Source: Caldicellulosiruptor acetigenus
GTDB lineage: Bacteria; Bacillota; Thermoanaerobacteria; Caldicellulosiruptorales; Caldicellulosiruptoraceae
Assembly: GCF_026914305.1 (NCBI RefSeq)
Contig: NZ_CP113866.1
Location: 2,608,001 to 2,672,000 of the forward strand
Direction: 5' to 3'
DNA: 64,000 nt
Both the position numbers and the translations under genes were made by a program. Each line of letters begins with the position of its first letter. Position 1 is the stretch's first letter. Of this stretch, positions 1 through 8,500 are shown in pieces. The notes beneath the pieces were generated by a model. That model was not told where the DNA came from. It searched no databases and worked only from the letters and a program-made list of their open reading frames with translations.

Positions 1-263
1 ACAACAACGTCTCCAGATACATTTTTCTTGCGTGGCAAGAAACTCCCAGCATAAAAGCCGTAGTAGTTGTAAAAATGAAGAACAATGCCGTATTGAGAGA
101 TATAATTTAGAGCTTTGGTGTTTAAGTCTACCTCTCCAAAGATGTGAATCTGCTCAACATTCTCAATGTCAATAGACCTTTTTTCCACTTCGGTCTCAAA
201 GTATAAGGTGTTTTCGTGCCTTCGGAGCCTTCCGTTAGAAGTAAGATACAAGCTCTTTTGCAT
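1..263 (-). CDS. cas1: Cas1 CRISPR integrase, N-terminal part (cut by window edge)
   Basis: The reverse complement of the first 263 bases reads as a protein beginning MQKSLYLTSNGRLRRHENTL and stays open to the window edge. This matches the N-terminal beta-domain of Cas1, the metal-dependent integrase that works with Cas2 to insert new spacers next to the leader. The ATG is at 263-261, only 6 nt after the cas4 stop, so the genes are co-transcribed. Only about 87 residues are visible; the catalytic Glu/His/Asp residues lie outside, and cas2 is presumably beyond the edge. The call rests on the N-terminal sequence and the operon position. Confidence 0.9.
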   Translation of the reverse strand, partial: MQKSLYLTSNGRLRRHENTLYFETEVEKRSIDIENVEQIHIFGEVDLNTKALNYISQYGIVLHFYNYYGFYAGSFLPRKKNVSGDVV

Positions 264-269
264 ACTATT

Positions 270-797
270 TTACCCCCAGCAAAACTCAAAGTACGCGCAC
301 GACTTGCAAATCTTTTGTTTTTGCGCAGGTGGTGGAATGGGCTTTGTTGTAATTTCTTCTATCTCTTTTAAAGCTTGCTTTACCTTTTCTTTGTACTCAG
401 GGGTCAGCTCCAGCACCTCTTTTCTTTTCTCTTTCGGATAATTGATTATTCCTTGCTTTTGAATTCCTTTTTGCTTGAGATAGTAAAGATAGTACACAAC
501 CTGCATTATATCAGCTTCTTTCATTTTACTGCTATATTTTACTTCTCTGATGCTGCCGTCTGATAAAATATCTATCATGACAAGGTTGTCAATCAAGACT
601 TCTTTTGTGTTTTCTTTTGGATACGAATACTCATGTAAAACTTTGCCCAGAAGAACTTTGTCTGATGTACTTTCAAAAGTTATGTTTTTGCTAAATAGCC
701 AGAGTTTTCTTTTGCAGATGTAAAGGTAGTTGATTTTTATGCCTTGAAATTTGACTTCAGAAAATTCTTGTATATCTTCCATTTTTCTCTCACTCAC
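270..797 (-). CDS. cas4: Cas4 exonuclease, spacer-acquisition accessory (type I-B)
   Basis: This 175-residue protein has the Cas4 layout of a PD-(D/E)XK nuclease core inside an Fe-S cluster fold. Visible are Cys28 (YICKRK), the GKVLHE helix, an acidic residue near 70-76, the EVK catalytic pair at 85-87 and a Q-x3-Y helix at 99-103. The C-terminal cluster cysteines are C164, C167 and C173 (CKSCAYFEFC). Cas4 trims prespacers and helps choose the PAM together with Cas1 and Cas2. It lies between cas3 (4-nt gap) and cas1 (6-nt gap). The length is normal and all expected metal ligands are present. Confidence 0.95.
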   Translation of the reverse strand: MSERKMEDIQEFSEVKFQGIKINYLYICKRKLWLFSKNITFESTSDKVLLGKVLHEYSYPKENTKEVLIDNLVMIDILSDGSIREVKYSSKMKEADIMQVVYYLYYLKQKGIQKQGIINYPKEKRKEVLELTPEYKEKVKQALKEIEEITTKPIPPPAQKQKICKSCAYFEFCWG

Positions 798-801
798 TTA
801 T

Positions 802-3147
802 TTACCATATATCAGATTGTTCTAATCCTTTTGGTGGTATCAAACCTAATTGGTCATCATATTCGCAATCAAGTATATAGATCCCTAAATCTTTGTTATA
901 ACAACTTGCTCCGCCTTTGGCAAAGAAGTATGCCGGGGCTGTAACGGTATATTTTCTGATGGAGGAAATTAATTTCAATTTTTCTATAGACCTTATAGAC
1001 CTTGAATTTATTTTTTTAAGAGCTTCATTTATTTCTTCGATATTTTTATCAAATATTTCTCTCGGTATGCCAGAAATTGTAACAACATCTCTGAAGATCT
1101 TTTGTGCTTCAATTTTTCTATCTGCTCTGAAGCCAAGTTCTAAAAGTTCATATGCCTTTTTGAATTTACTTATAAAATTGGTACTTGAGAGTGCATCAAT
1201 ATCGTATACATATTCATTTAGCTCTTTCTTGTCATATTCTGTAATTTTATTTTCATCAAATTTTTTCAGAAACTCTTCTGTCCTGTCGACAATCTCTCTC
1301 TGATAAACTTTTCCGATTCCACTTGGGTCTTTGGTCAAAATGATAACATTCGGGCATAGCTCATTATATGGTCTTTTTCTATATACCCTTCCCATTCGCT
1401 GAAGTAGCGAATCTGCCGATGCAAGTTCTGTAAACAAGATATCATAATCTATGTCAAGTGAAGCTTCCACAAGCTGAGTTGATATTACAATACCGTTTTT
1501 TCTGTGATTTGAGATAACAATTTGCTCTTTTTGCCTCTTTTGTCCCTCTAAAAACCTTGAATGCAAAAGTTCAACAGGAATCTCTCCAAACCTTTTTAGA
1601 TTTTCCTTTATAACTTGGTAAACTTCCTGTGACCTTTTTACAGTATTGCATATAACAAGCACATTTTTTTGTTTTGCATGTTCAACTATTTCGTCTACGC
1701 AGTCTAAAATTGAAAGTTCTTTGATTGCAATAATATGAGAATATCTCTTTTTCAGTTCTTCATCTGAATATGCTTGCAAATACTCAGCCCACTCTCCAAG
1801 GTGTTTTAGGATAAGCGGGTTAATTGTTGCACTCATTAAGCAAAACTTTCCATTTAAATTTATGATTTCTTCTAAGGTCTTTATTATAATTGCCAAAGAC
1901 TCTGGAGAGTAGCTCTGCGGTTCATCTATTACAATCTTTGAGTATAAGAATAATGAATAAATCTTTTCAAATCCCGGCCACTTCAAAGCTGATGTAAAAA
2001 TCTGGTCTCCTGTTGTAACAATTATTGGAAGACTTAAATTCTTAGCAAGATCAACGCTATCAAACAGAGCTTCTAACTCTTGATTTTCGCGCTCCAAATT
2101 CAAATATTTTTCAAGTAAATATATCATACTATCTGAGTGCAAAATCCCAACCTTATCCTCGCCAAAGATTTTTGCTAATCTCTCATACATTGCATTGATA
2201 GAAACACGAATTGGAAGAGTGTAAATGAGCTTACTTTTGAATGCCCAGTTTAGCCCAAACTCTGTCTTCCCACTGCCAGTTGGAGCAAATAAAATTACGT
2301 TTTTTTCAGAAAGCTCCATCGCCTTTCTCTGAAAATCTTTAAATCCGGTAAAACTGCACTTGCTCTTCAAATAAACTTCAACCTTTTCAGGGAAATTATT
2401 AATCTTTGCCTCTTCTGCACTGATTCCTGCAGAACTTGAATGGTCAATCCTGTGCAAAAGCCCTTTTAAAAAAATTCTAAAAATCACCTTTTTGTCCGAA
2501 AGGTCATATGAGTCTTTGAACATCAATTCTCTTAATTGATTAATTACCCTATATGTATAATTCGAACTTTCCACTACTTTATCCCTGTCAGGGACTGAAG
2601 GAAGTAACTCAAACAGAGGTTTTAGCGTTTGATTCTCTATATACTTTGAAACGTCCTCACAGATGTATTTATTGAAATATTGGAAATTAACATCAAAATC
2701 TCTGTCATGCGAAAATGCAATTGCAAAAAGTAAATTTTGAAAATCTTCACAGGTAATATTACCTTTTTCAATTTCATCTTCCAAATTGACAAAAACTATA
2801 GATATAAAGTTATGAGGCACCTCCTTAGACAAACCCTTAACTTGAGGTACCTCATGCACTTTTGTCTTATCCCTTATTTTTTGCTGAAATTTCGAATTTG
2901 CCTTGCCCAAATCGTGATATATTATCGCTAATCTTAGAAGATACTTGAGCTTCTGATAGTCTATTTGCAGCCTTTTACAACCTTCTTCAATCTCTTCCTT
3001 ATATTCTTCAAACAGCTTTTCCATGTTATTTAACAAATCCATCGTGTGTTGATATATGGTTTGATATTCACTTCCTTTGTCACTTTTAAATTTCTTGGCA
3101 TAAAGTTCTATATCCTTGTAACTATCAATTTTCATACTCCTCATCAC
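802..3147 (-). CDS. cas3: Cas3 HD nuclease-helicase (type I-B)
   Basis: About 780 residues in the normal Cas3 order. The N-terminal HD nuclease has H34, the HD pair at 78-79 (YHDLGK) and a further HD at 147-148. The superfamily 2 helicase follows, with Walker A APTGSGKT at 288-295, motif II DEPQ at 408-411, motif III SAT at 439-441 and motif VI QRMGRVYR near 585. Cas3 is recruited by Cascade to unwind and degrade target DNA. GTG (3147) and ATG (3144) are both possible starts and overlap the cas5 stop by about 20 nt; ATG 3135 is a third option. All catalytic motifs appear intact. Confidence 0.95.
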   Translation of the reverse strand: MMRSMKIDSYKDIELYAKKFKSDKGSEYQTIYQHTMDLLNNMEKLFEEYKEEIEEGCKRLQIDYQKLKYLLRLAIIYHDLGKANSKFQQKIRDKTKVHEVPQVKGLSKEVPHNFISIVFVNLEDEIEKGNITCEDFQNLLFAIAFSHDRDFDVNFQYFNKYICEDVSKYIENQTLKPLFELLPSVPDRDKVVESSNYTYRVINQLRELMFKDSYDLSDKKVIFRIFLKGLLHRIDHSSSAGISAEEAKINNFPEKVEVYLKSKCSFTGFKDFQRKAMELSEKNVILFAPTGSGKTEFGLNWAFKSKLIYTLPIRVSINAMYERLAKIFGEDKVGILHSDSMIYLLEKYLNLERENQELEALFDSVDLAKNLSLPIIVTTGDQIFTSALKWPGFEKIYSLFLYSKIVIDEPQSYSPESLAIIIKTLEEIINLNGKFCLMSATINPLILKHLGEWAEYLQAYSDEELKKRYSHIIAIKELSILDCVDEIVEHAKQKNVLVICNTVKRSQEVYQVIKENLKRFGEIPVELLHSRFLEGQKRQKEQIVISNHRKNGIVISTQLVEASLDIDYDILFTELASADSLLQRMGRVYRKRPYNELCPNVIILTKDPSGIGKVYQREIVDRTEEFLKKFDENKITEYDKKELNEYVYDIDALSSTNFISKFKKAYELLELGFRADRKIEAQKIFRDVVTISGIPREIFDKNIEEINEALKKINSRSIRSIEKLKLISSIRKYTVTAPAYFFAKGGASCYNKDLGIYILDCEYDDQLGLIPPKGLEQSDIW

Positions 3148-3871
3148 CTATTAAATCAATGATTATATTCTCATCATCTACCATAACCTCTTGGTCAACC
3201 ATTGCCATTGGATTTAACTGTTCTAATGTTTCAATAAAAACTACATCTTTTTTGTGAGTAAATATCCTCAAACCATCTTTGGTCTTTTCATATCTATTGT
3301 TGAGTCTGAACCTGATTCCATCAATCATAAGTTTCTCAGCAGTTGAGCTTTTCAAATACATTCCTATCTCTGGTGGTCTTTTCTTTATATATTTTTTGTA
3401 CTCTACTTTACTTGGCTCAAAAAATTTTACTTCGTCTATTCTCATCAAATCCTCTTTTCGGCCCAAACCCCAGTAAGAGTCAAAGATATTTTCATATATT
3501 TTTTCTAAAACATCCTTTTCAGCATTTACATGAATACACAGCTGAACATCAACAAGGTTTGTCACATATATAACGCCATTTACCACTCTTGCAGAAACCT
3601 CATTTACAACAGGAGCAGTGTCATCTTCTCCCCTTAGTCTATCAAACTTTATTATCCTTTGAATATCATAAACAACAGAGTTGAACTTTCCACATATGGA
3701 TACTGCCATTTTGTAATATTTTCCATCTCTTGCACCCAAAATATTGTGAAGCCACCCCTTCACGGTAGATGGTGGTGGTAGAGGATAAGAGTCTATTATT
3801 CCATATGAAAATGGTTTTCTGAAGTTTGCAAAAGGCTGATAAATCTTAATTTTTAGAAGGTTATTGAGCAT
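3125..3871 (-). CDS. cas5: Cas5 Cascade subunit (type I-B)
   Basis: This 248-residue RAMP protein shows the Cas5 N-terminal signature: an FANFRKPF strand followed by YPLPPPSTVKGWLHNILGA. Cas5 caps the 5' handle of the crRNA within Cascade and contacts the large subunit. It lies 2 nt after cas7 and overlaps cas3, so translation is probably coupled. The PPPSTV motif and the gene order identify the Cst/Tneap-like I-B branch. The last residues are acidic (DLIGDEEYEN) and look like an unstructured tail. Confidence 0.93.
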   Translation of the reverse strand: MLNNLLKIKIYQPFANFRKPFSYGIIDSYPLPPPSTVKGWLHNILGARDGKYYKMAVSICGKFNSVVYDIQRIIKFDRLRGEDDTAPVVNEVSARVVNGVIYVTNLVDVQLCIHVNAEKDVLEKIYENIFDSYWGLGRKEDLMRIDEVKFFEPSKVEYKKYIKKRPPEIGMYLKSSTAEKLMIDGIRFRLNNRYEKTKDGLRIFTHKKDVVFIETLEQLNPMAMVDQEVMVDDENIIIDLIGDEEYEN

Positions 3872-3873
3872 CT

Positions 3874-4803
3874 TTAAACTGTCCCCTCTTCGTAATATTT
3901 TCTTGCTCTTTCTTTCAAATTTTCAAAGAAGTAATCAATTGTGCCGCTTGAAGCTGGCAGAAGCTTTTTGAGCTCTTCTTCATTTGCAAAAAAGCCTTCT
4001 AATATTCCTAATAGAGTGTAATCAAAGACCTTCTTGCCATTTGGTAGTGTCAGCTCACATGTGCTATGAAGCAGCCTTGGGTCAATTGCATAGGCTGAAT
4101 TTTCTTTTATAATTCTAATTCTATTTAAGAAAAACGGATTTTTTATTGGATAAAGACCACCTATTGCAAAAAGCGGGCTTAAATTTTCTCTTCTACCCTT
4201 AATTTCTCTGCTCAAAAACTTTATTGCATCAAATAAGCTATAAAGCCTCTTAAGTTTTTCATCAACTGGTATCTCTTCAACCACTTCTCCTTTTTCATTA
4301 AAATCCTTGCCCAGTCTGTCTAAGTCAATTGCCACTGTATAGGTATATAAGGATTTGTGCTGTTCAAGCTGGTATGGATTTGGATTAGTATTTGCTCTTT
4401 TTGCTAAATTTAAGTTTGTTGCAAACTCTATGTCGTTTTTGTACTCTTCCAAAGAAACGGCTGGAGTAATTTTCACAACCGCTGTTCGTGTTTGTGCATT
4501 TTGACCTTGCCCTGAAGTTTTCATGTAACCAAACAAATCTATCTCCGGATACTCAGCAATTGTTGCTTCTTTTTTAAATTGAACTACCTGCTCATCCCCT
4601 GTTACTGGGGTTTCCTTAATACCTGCATTTTCTAACATAAATTTGTACTTTTCAAATCTTAAAGCCTGTCGTGACATGTAGGTGTATATCTTATTTTCTC
4701 TTGTAAGTTTTTTAAGCTCAGAGATGTTCCCCAAACTTTCTCCATAGTTTAAGCTCATTGCTTCAAACACAACTGTAATTGTAATTCCTGCATTTTTATT
4801 CAT
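3874..4803 (-). CDS. cas7: Cas7 Cascade backbone, Cst2/DevR family (type I-B)
   Basis: A RAMP-fold backbone subunit of about 309 residues that polymerises along the crRNA spacer. The DevR/Cst2-type signature is visible: an N-terminal GITITVVFEAMSLNYGE strand, a central segment running DLFGYM into RTAVVKITPAVSL, and a downstream FAIGGLYPIKNPFF strand. A GTG-type frame opens at 4821, but the internal ATG at 4803 (MNKNAGITIT) fits better because the longer version would overlap cas8 by 26 nt. The chosen start still overlaps the cas8 stop by 8 nt, consistent with coupled translation of the two Cascade subunits. Confidence 0.94.
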   Translation of the reverse strand: MNKNAGITITVVFEAMSLNYGESLGNISELKKLTRENKIYTYMSRQALRFEKYKFMLENAGIKETPVTGDEQVVQFKKEATIAEYPEIDLFGYMKTSGQGQNAQTRTAVVKITPAVSLEEYKNDIEFATNLNLAKRANTNPNPYQLEQHKSLYTYTVAIDLDRLGKDFNEKGEVVEEIPVDEKLKRLYSLFDAIKFLSREIKGRRENLSPLFAIGGLYPIKNPFFLNRIRIIKENSAYAIDPRLLHSTCELTLPNGKKVFDYTLLGILEGFFANEEELKKLLPASSGTIDYFFENLKERARKYYEEGTV

Positions 4804-6439
4804 TATCAACAACCTCCTCACTATTTTCTACTTTTTCATCTTTTTCGCTTCCAAGCAGTCCATTTACAAAGCTGTACCCCAGTGCACAAAAATTGTCTCT
4901 GTCATTTATACACGACACAAACAAAGCAGGAACTTCCATGTTATAGCTCATATAGGTTCTAATAATCAGATTCATAAATGTATTTACGTCGCCTATTCTG
5001 AGTGCCGAAATTAGTCTGTAAGCAAGGCTGGTTATTTTGTTTTCAGCTTTTGAGGCTAAGAACTTTTTCTTTAGTTCCTGGCCAAAGAAATACATTTTCC
5101 ACAACCATTTTTCATCCATTAACTCTCCACCTCTTTTTATACTTTTTAGATATTTATACGTAAGGATGTTATACATTTGGAGTCTATAAGGAGAAAGATT
5201 TGTATTTATTTTGGAATTTGGTTTTTGGGAACTCAAATATTGCCCTTCCAAGAATGATAAAAACTGAAAACTCAATGTGTTATTCAAAAATCTTTGCATA
5301 AATCCTCCAAAAGGATATATAGTATTGTCATTTATCCTAATATAATTTCCTGTAATTTTTTCAAACACATCATAGTTTGAGGTTATAAATTCTGCCTTCT
5401 GTTTAGAAATATTAAATCCATAAAGCTTTGGTGCAACAGTTGTTAAATCTATCTCAATGAACAAAATATTGGCCAAGCTAAATTTGCTCTCTTCCCTTAG
5501 CTTCAAAAGCAGATAATCATTGAGAAAATTCAAAATCCCTTTTTCTTTTAATATGTTCTCTTCTCTTGACATCATTTCCATAAATAGCTTATTTGTCTGA
5601 TAGAGCTCCAACATAGAGGTATTCCTATCTACAAAATAAAACTTTTTGGTTTGTCCTATTCTAAATTCGGTCAATCCTGCAAATATGCAAAAATATATCA
5701 ATTCACAAATCTCACAAATGGGCAGCTGCGGCTTGAAATTCCAGAAAAAATTCTTATTGTCTTTATTAGCACCCAGAAAGCTTACAAGCCCAGTGTCTAA
5801 TAAAGCATCCTTTTTAGCAGGTCTTAACCCACAAAAGATGCAGGTGTGATGTTTGTCCTGTTTATTTGTTCTTTGGATTATAGGAGCTTCAAAATCGTTA
5901 TAAAACCTGTTTTTCAATCCAGTGGTAACACTGCGTTGCAAAAAACTCTTTTGCCCATAAATGGAGCTTATGGTTGCTAAGTACGTTTTGACGTCATTTT
6001 CAATAAACTCTTGTTTGTTCTCATTTAACAATCCAATTATTTGAGTAACATATTGCTCGGCATCATCCTTGCTAAAATTTCTTGGCAAAGCTATATTCTG
6101 TGTGTCTGCTAATTGTTTTAATTTTGAAAAACCATCCACTCTTTTTTTAAAATTGCTTACCTCTTGTTTTAAATTTTTATCAAATTCATTATCTTTCAGC
6201 TTTTGCAATAATTTATTGCCTAAATCAATCAACTCATCTGTTCGTGGATACCTCTGGTAAGCTTTTTTGAAAAACTTATCAGAAAACCCTTGCAAACTAT
6301 TTCTATTAAACTCTATGTAGTTTGGCCCGACTGTTATGATATTTTGAGAAGCTATATCCTCTCCATCCAGCATAATCTCAATAAAACCAATAATTCCTGC
6401 ATTATAAGCCCAATCTCCTAAATATACCCTCTCTACCAT
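4796..6439 (-). CDS. cas8: Cas8 large subunit, CxxC-CxxC Cst1 type (type I-B)
   Basis: This 547-residue protein has the paired cysteine motifs that name the Cas8a1/Cst1 family: CIFC at about 200-203 and CEIC at about 242-245, probably a structural zinc site. The large subunit recognises the PAM and recruits Cas3. A frame opening at the TTG at 6493 lies inside cas6. I prefer the ATG at 6439 (MVERVYLGDWAYNAG), which has a GGGGA/GGAG purine stretch just upstream and a typical Cst1 N-terminus. The gene sits between cas6 and cas7 in the operon. Confidence 0.92.
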   Translation of the reverse strand: MVERVYLGDWAYNAGIIGFIEIMLDGEDIASQNIITVGPNYIEFNRNSLQGFSDKFFKKAYQRYPRTDELIDLGNKLLQKLKDNEFDKNLKQEVSNFKKRVDGFSKLKQLADTQNIALPRNFSKDDAEQYVTQIIGLLNENKQEFIENDVKTYLATISSIYGQKSFLQRSVTTGLKNRFYNDFEAPIIQRTNKQDKHHTCIFCGLRPAKKDALLDTGLVSFLGANKDNKNFFWNFKPQLPICEICELIYFCIFAGLTEFRIGQTKKFYFVDRNTSMLELYQTNKLFMEMMSREENILKEKGILNFLNDYLLLKLREESKFSLANILFIEIDLTTVAPKLYGFNISKQKAEFITSNYDVFEKITGNYIRINDNTIYPFGGFMQRFLNNTLSFQFLSFLEGQYLSSQKPNSKINTNLSPYRLQMYNILTYKYLKSIKRGGELMDEKWLWKMYFFGQELKKKFLASKAENKITSLAYRLISALRIGDVNTFMNLIIRTYMSYNMEVPALFVSCINDRDNFCALGYSFVNGLLGSEKDEKVENSEEVVDNE

Positions 6440-6467
6440 CTCCAAATATTCCCCTTTGCTATCTTGC

Positions 6468-7253
6468 TTATTTTGCCACCTCAACAAACCCAAATCCCTG
6501 TCCTCTTCTAAATCCTATCCCATTTTGATACAATTCTTTTAAATCCTCCGGGTCTCCTGATAGTTCAAACAAACCAGAAAATCCTGTCAAAAACATTATG
6601 TCTTTGCCTGTAGTTTCAACAAAATCTGATATTCTGTGTTTTACAACAGTCTTTTGTACATTTATTGGCCTGAAAGTTAACCTCTTTTGCAGTTCTCTGT
6701 TTTGCCCTCGCAAAAGACGAATATTTCTAATCTCAAAGTCAATAACATCGTTGAAGACTTCTTCAAACTCTTCATCAAAAGGCAAAACTGGCACTTTTTT
6801 GTTGCCTTCTTTTTTTTCAATCAAAATTGGAGCAAACGTTTTGAAGGTCATTTTTGAGTCAAACTTTTCTGGCTCTCTTAGCAAATACGTTCGCTTAAGC
6901 GCAATCTTGCAGCTATCTGTTAAAGGGTATGGATAGAGACGATTGTTGAGTAAGCTGTTGTACATGTTTACAAAAAACTCATAGTCAGATGTGGAAAGAT
7001 TAAGCAAAATATCTCCTCTGAAAGAAACGGTATCATCTTGAAAGTTCATATTGGGAAGATTTACTGCAAAGACAAAAGGCTTTTGCCATTTATTCTTTTT
7101 ATCTTCCCACCAGTAAAGCCTGTTGAAATATTCTTGATTGTAAAGTGATAGTGCTCTTTTTAAAAAACTCATAAAAATGGCTCTGTAATAGATAGGAAGT
7201 TCATGAACCTGTCCTTGTTTTTCAGATACTTCAAAGATAAATTTTGCTCTCAT
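6468..7253 (-). CDS. cas6: Cas6 pre-crRNA endoribonuclease (type I-B)
   Basis: A 261-residue double-RAMP protein ending in the glycine-rich loop GIGFRRGQGFGFVEV that typifies Cas6. Cas6 cuts the repeat transcript to leave an 8-nt 5' handle; with repeats ending GATTGAAAC the handle would be ATTGAAAC. A candidate catalytic histidine lies in the N-terminal third (H18 in QVHELPIYY or nearby). It is the first gene of the type I-B operon. It is the only complete Cas6 in the window, so it may serve all five arrays, including those next to type III-A. Confidence 0.93.
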   Translation of the reverse strand: MRAKFIFEVSEKQGQVHELPIYYRAIFMSFLKRALSLYNQEYFNRLYWWEDKKNKWQKPFVFAVNLPNMNFQDDTVSFRGDILLNLSTSDYEFFVNMYNSLLNNRLYPYPLTDSCKIALKRTYLLREPEKFDSKMTFKTFAPILIEKKEGNKKVPVLPFDEEFEEVFNDVIDFEIRNIRLLRGQNRELQKRLTFRPINVQKTVVKHRISDFVETTGKDIMFLTGFSGLFELSGDPEDLKELYQNGIGFRRGQGFGFVEVAK

Positions 7254-7285
7254 GTAAATATCCCACCTTTTTCTTTAACATTAGC

Positions 7286-7308
7286 ATCAATTTGCATTGA
7301 TTATTATA
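7286..7308 (-). promoter_or_regulatory. Putative promoter/operator upstream of cas6
   Basis: On the minus strand a TATAAT hexamer (7308-7303) lies about 50 nt upstream of the cas6 ATG. It is followed by a perfect inverted repeat ATCAAT-TTGC-ATTGAT (7286-7301). I see no convincing -35. The palindrome sits where a repressor could block the operon. The assignment rests on position only. Confidence 0.3.
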
Positions 7309-7400
7309 TTTCGACATTAATTGCTAAAATCCTTCTTTCTTTTTGAAAAAATTTAAAATTTTTAGGTGTTTAAAAATAATCTAATGTTTCAAGAGATAAT

Positions 7401-7427
7401 AAAAAAAGCTACCATATCGAGGCAGCC
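7401..7427 (-). terminator. Rho-independent terminator of the 7465-8052 gene
   Basis: On the minus strand GGCTGCC and GGTAGCT pair (with G-U wobbles) around a 6-nt loop and are followed by seven T residues. It lies about 40 nt after the stop codon of the upstream minus-strand gene and separates it from the cas operon. Confidence 0.65.
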
Positions 7428-7464
7428 TTGAATTGATTTATATTAGTACAATTTACCCTTGACT

Positions 7465-8052
7465 TTATTGCAAAATTTTCTTCTCAACCTTTTTAAAATA
7501 CTCCAAAAGCTCCTTTTCATACTCCTTATATACCTTTTTTGTATTAGAATCTCTGAATGACTGCAAATCTTCATTCAAAGTGTCAAGCAAAAATATTATC
7601 TTTTCGATATCGGGTTTAATTTGCAGAGCAAGGTTTCTGTCTTTGCGCGCAATTATCTTTTCGTTTATCTTTTTTAAAAAATCTCTTACATTAACAACAA
7701 GCTCATACCTTTCATCCATTATCCTGCCAATATCCTTTTCTTCAAAGATATCAGGTTCTTTTGCAATTGACATTGTCAATGTATTGTTTAAAAAATATTC
7801 TTCTGTTCTTCCTCTCAAGTACGAAAAATCAACATTTTGGTCCTCTACAAGATGCTTTAGGATATCCTTTGCATCAGAGAGCTTGTGCGAATATTCAGCA
7901 AAGAAGATATTGGGTATTTTGGCATTGTAATTTGTCTTGAACACTTCTAACTTATTTGCTTTATTGGTAAGAGATATAATTATAACAACACTAAAAATTA
8001 AATATACCAGTAAAACTATTACAAAATAAAATCTGCTTGTTCTCTTTTTCAA
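7465..8052 (-). CDS. Membrane-anchored protein of unknown function
   Basis: I do not recognise this protein. It has one N-terminal membrane segment (VIVLLVYLIFSVVIIISL) preceded by a basic KKRTSR stretch, then about 150 mostly helical, charged residues with coiled-coil character. That suggests a single-span protein with a large soluble domain. A longer frame opens at ATG 8094, but GGAGG lies 8 nt before the TTG at 8052, so I use that start (195 residues). It is monocistronic, with its own terminator, and divergent from the DUF4129 gene. Confidence 0.7.
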   Translation of the reverse strand: MKKRTSRFYFVIVLLVYLIFSVVIIISLTNKANKLEVFKTNYNAKIPNIFFAEYSHKLSDAKDILKHLVEDQNVDFSYLRGRTEEYFLNNTLTMSIAKEPDIFEEKDIGRIMDERYELVVNVRDFLKKINEKIIARKDRNLALQIKPDIEKIIFLLDTLNEDLQSFRDSNTKKVYKEYEKELLEYFKKVEKKILQ

Positions 8053-8437
8053 TTTTATTACCTCCAGAATTTTATAGGCTTTCTCCATCAACATTTAAAT
8101 TCAAAGGCATCATCAGCCATTTTGCTACTTATGCTCTATATTTTTCTGATAGTTATTATATACCCTATCAAGTTTTTTAATGGAGCAGTTGCGCCAAATT
8201 ATATCCGGTTATTTAATGATACTGAAATCTGGGTTATCATATAAGTAGTGGATACTATTTTTTTATGTACCATCTACTACCTTGAAATTTATGGCAATAT
8301 TCTATTCTATACTTTCATGGAATGTCAAAGTTCATTTTAGTTTATAATAATTGATTATTGTTAATTTTTCTTCTTTATTCTTATATTTTCTCATTCTATC
8401 TCAAAATTGCTTTAAGTTTTTAAAGCTAAAAAATTTT

Positions 8438-8467
8438 TTGAAAGTTCTTATCATTTTTTGGTACTAT
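8438..8467 (+). promoter_or_regulatory. Predicted sigma-A promoter for the DUF4129 gene
   Basis: TTGAAA (8438-8443) and TACTAT (8462-8467) are separated by 18 nt and lie about 35 nt upstream of the ATG at 8501. The rest of the roughly 450-bp divergent region (8053-8437) is AT-rich and shows no gene or strong hairpin to my reading. Confidence 0.45.
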
Positions 8468-8500
8468 ATTAATAGCTAATCCTCAATTGGAGTGAAAAAT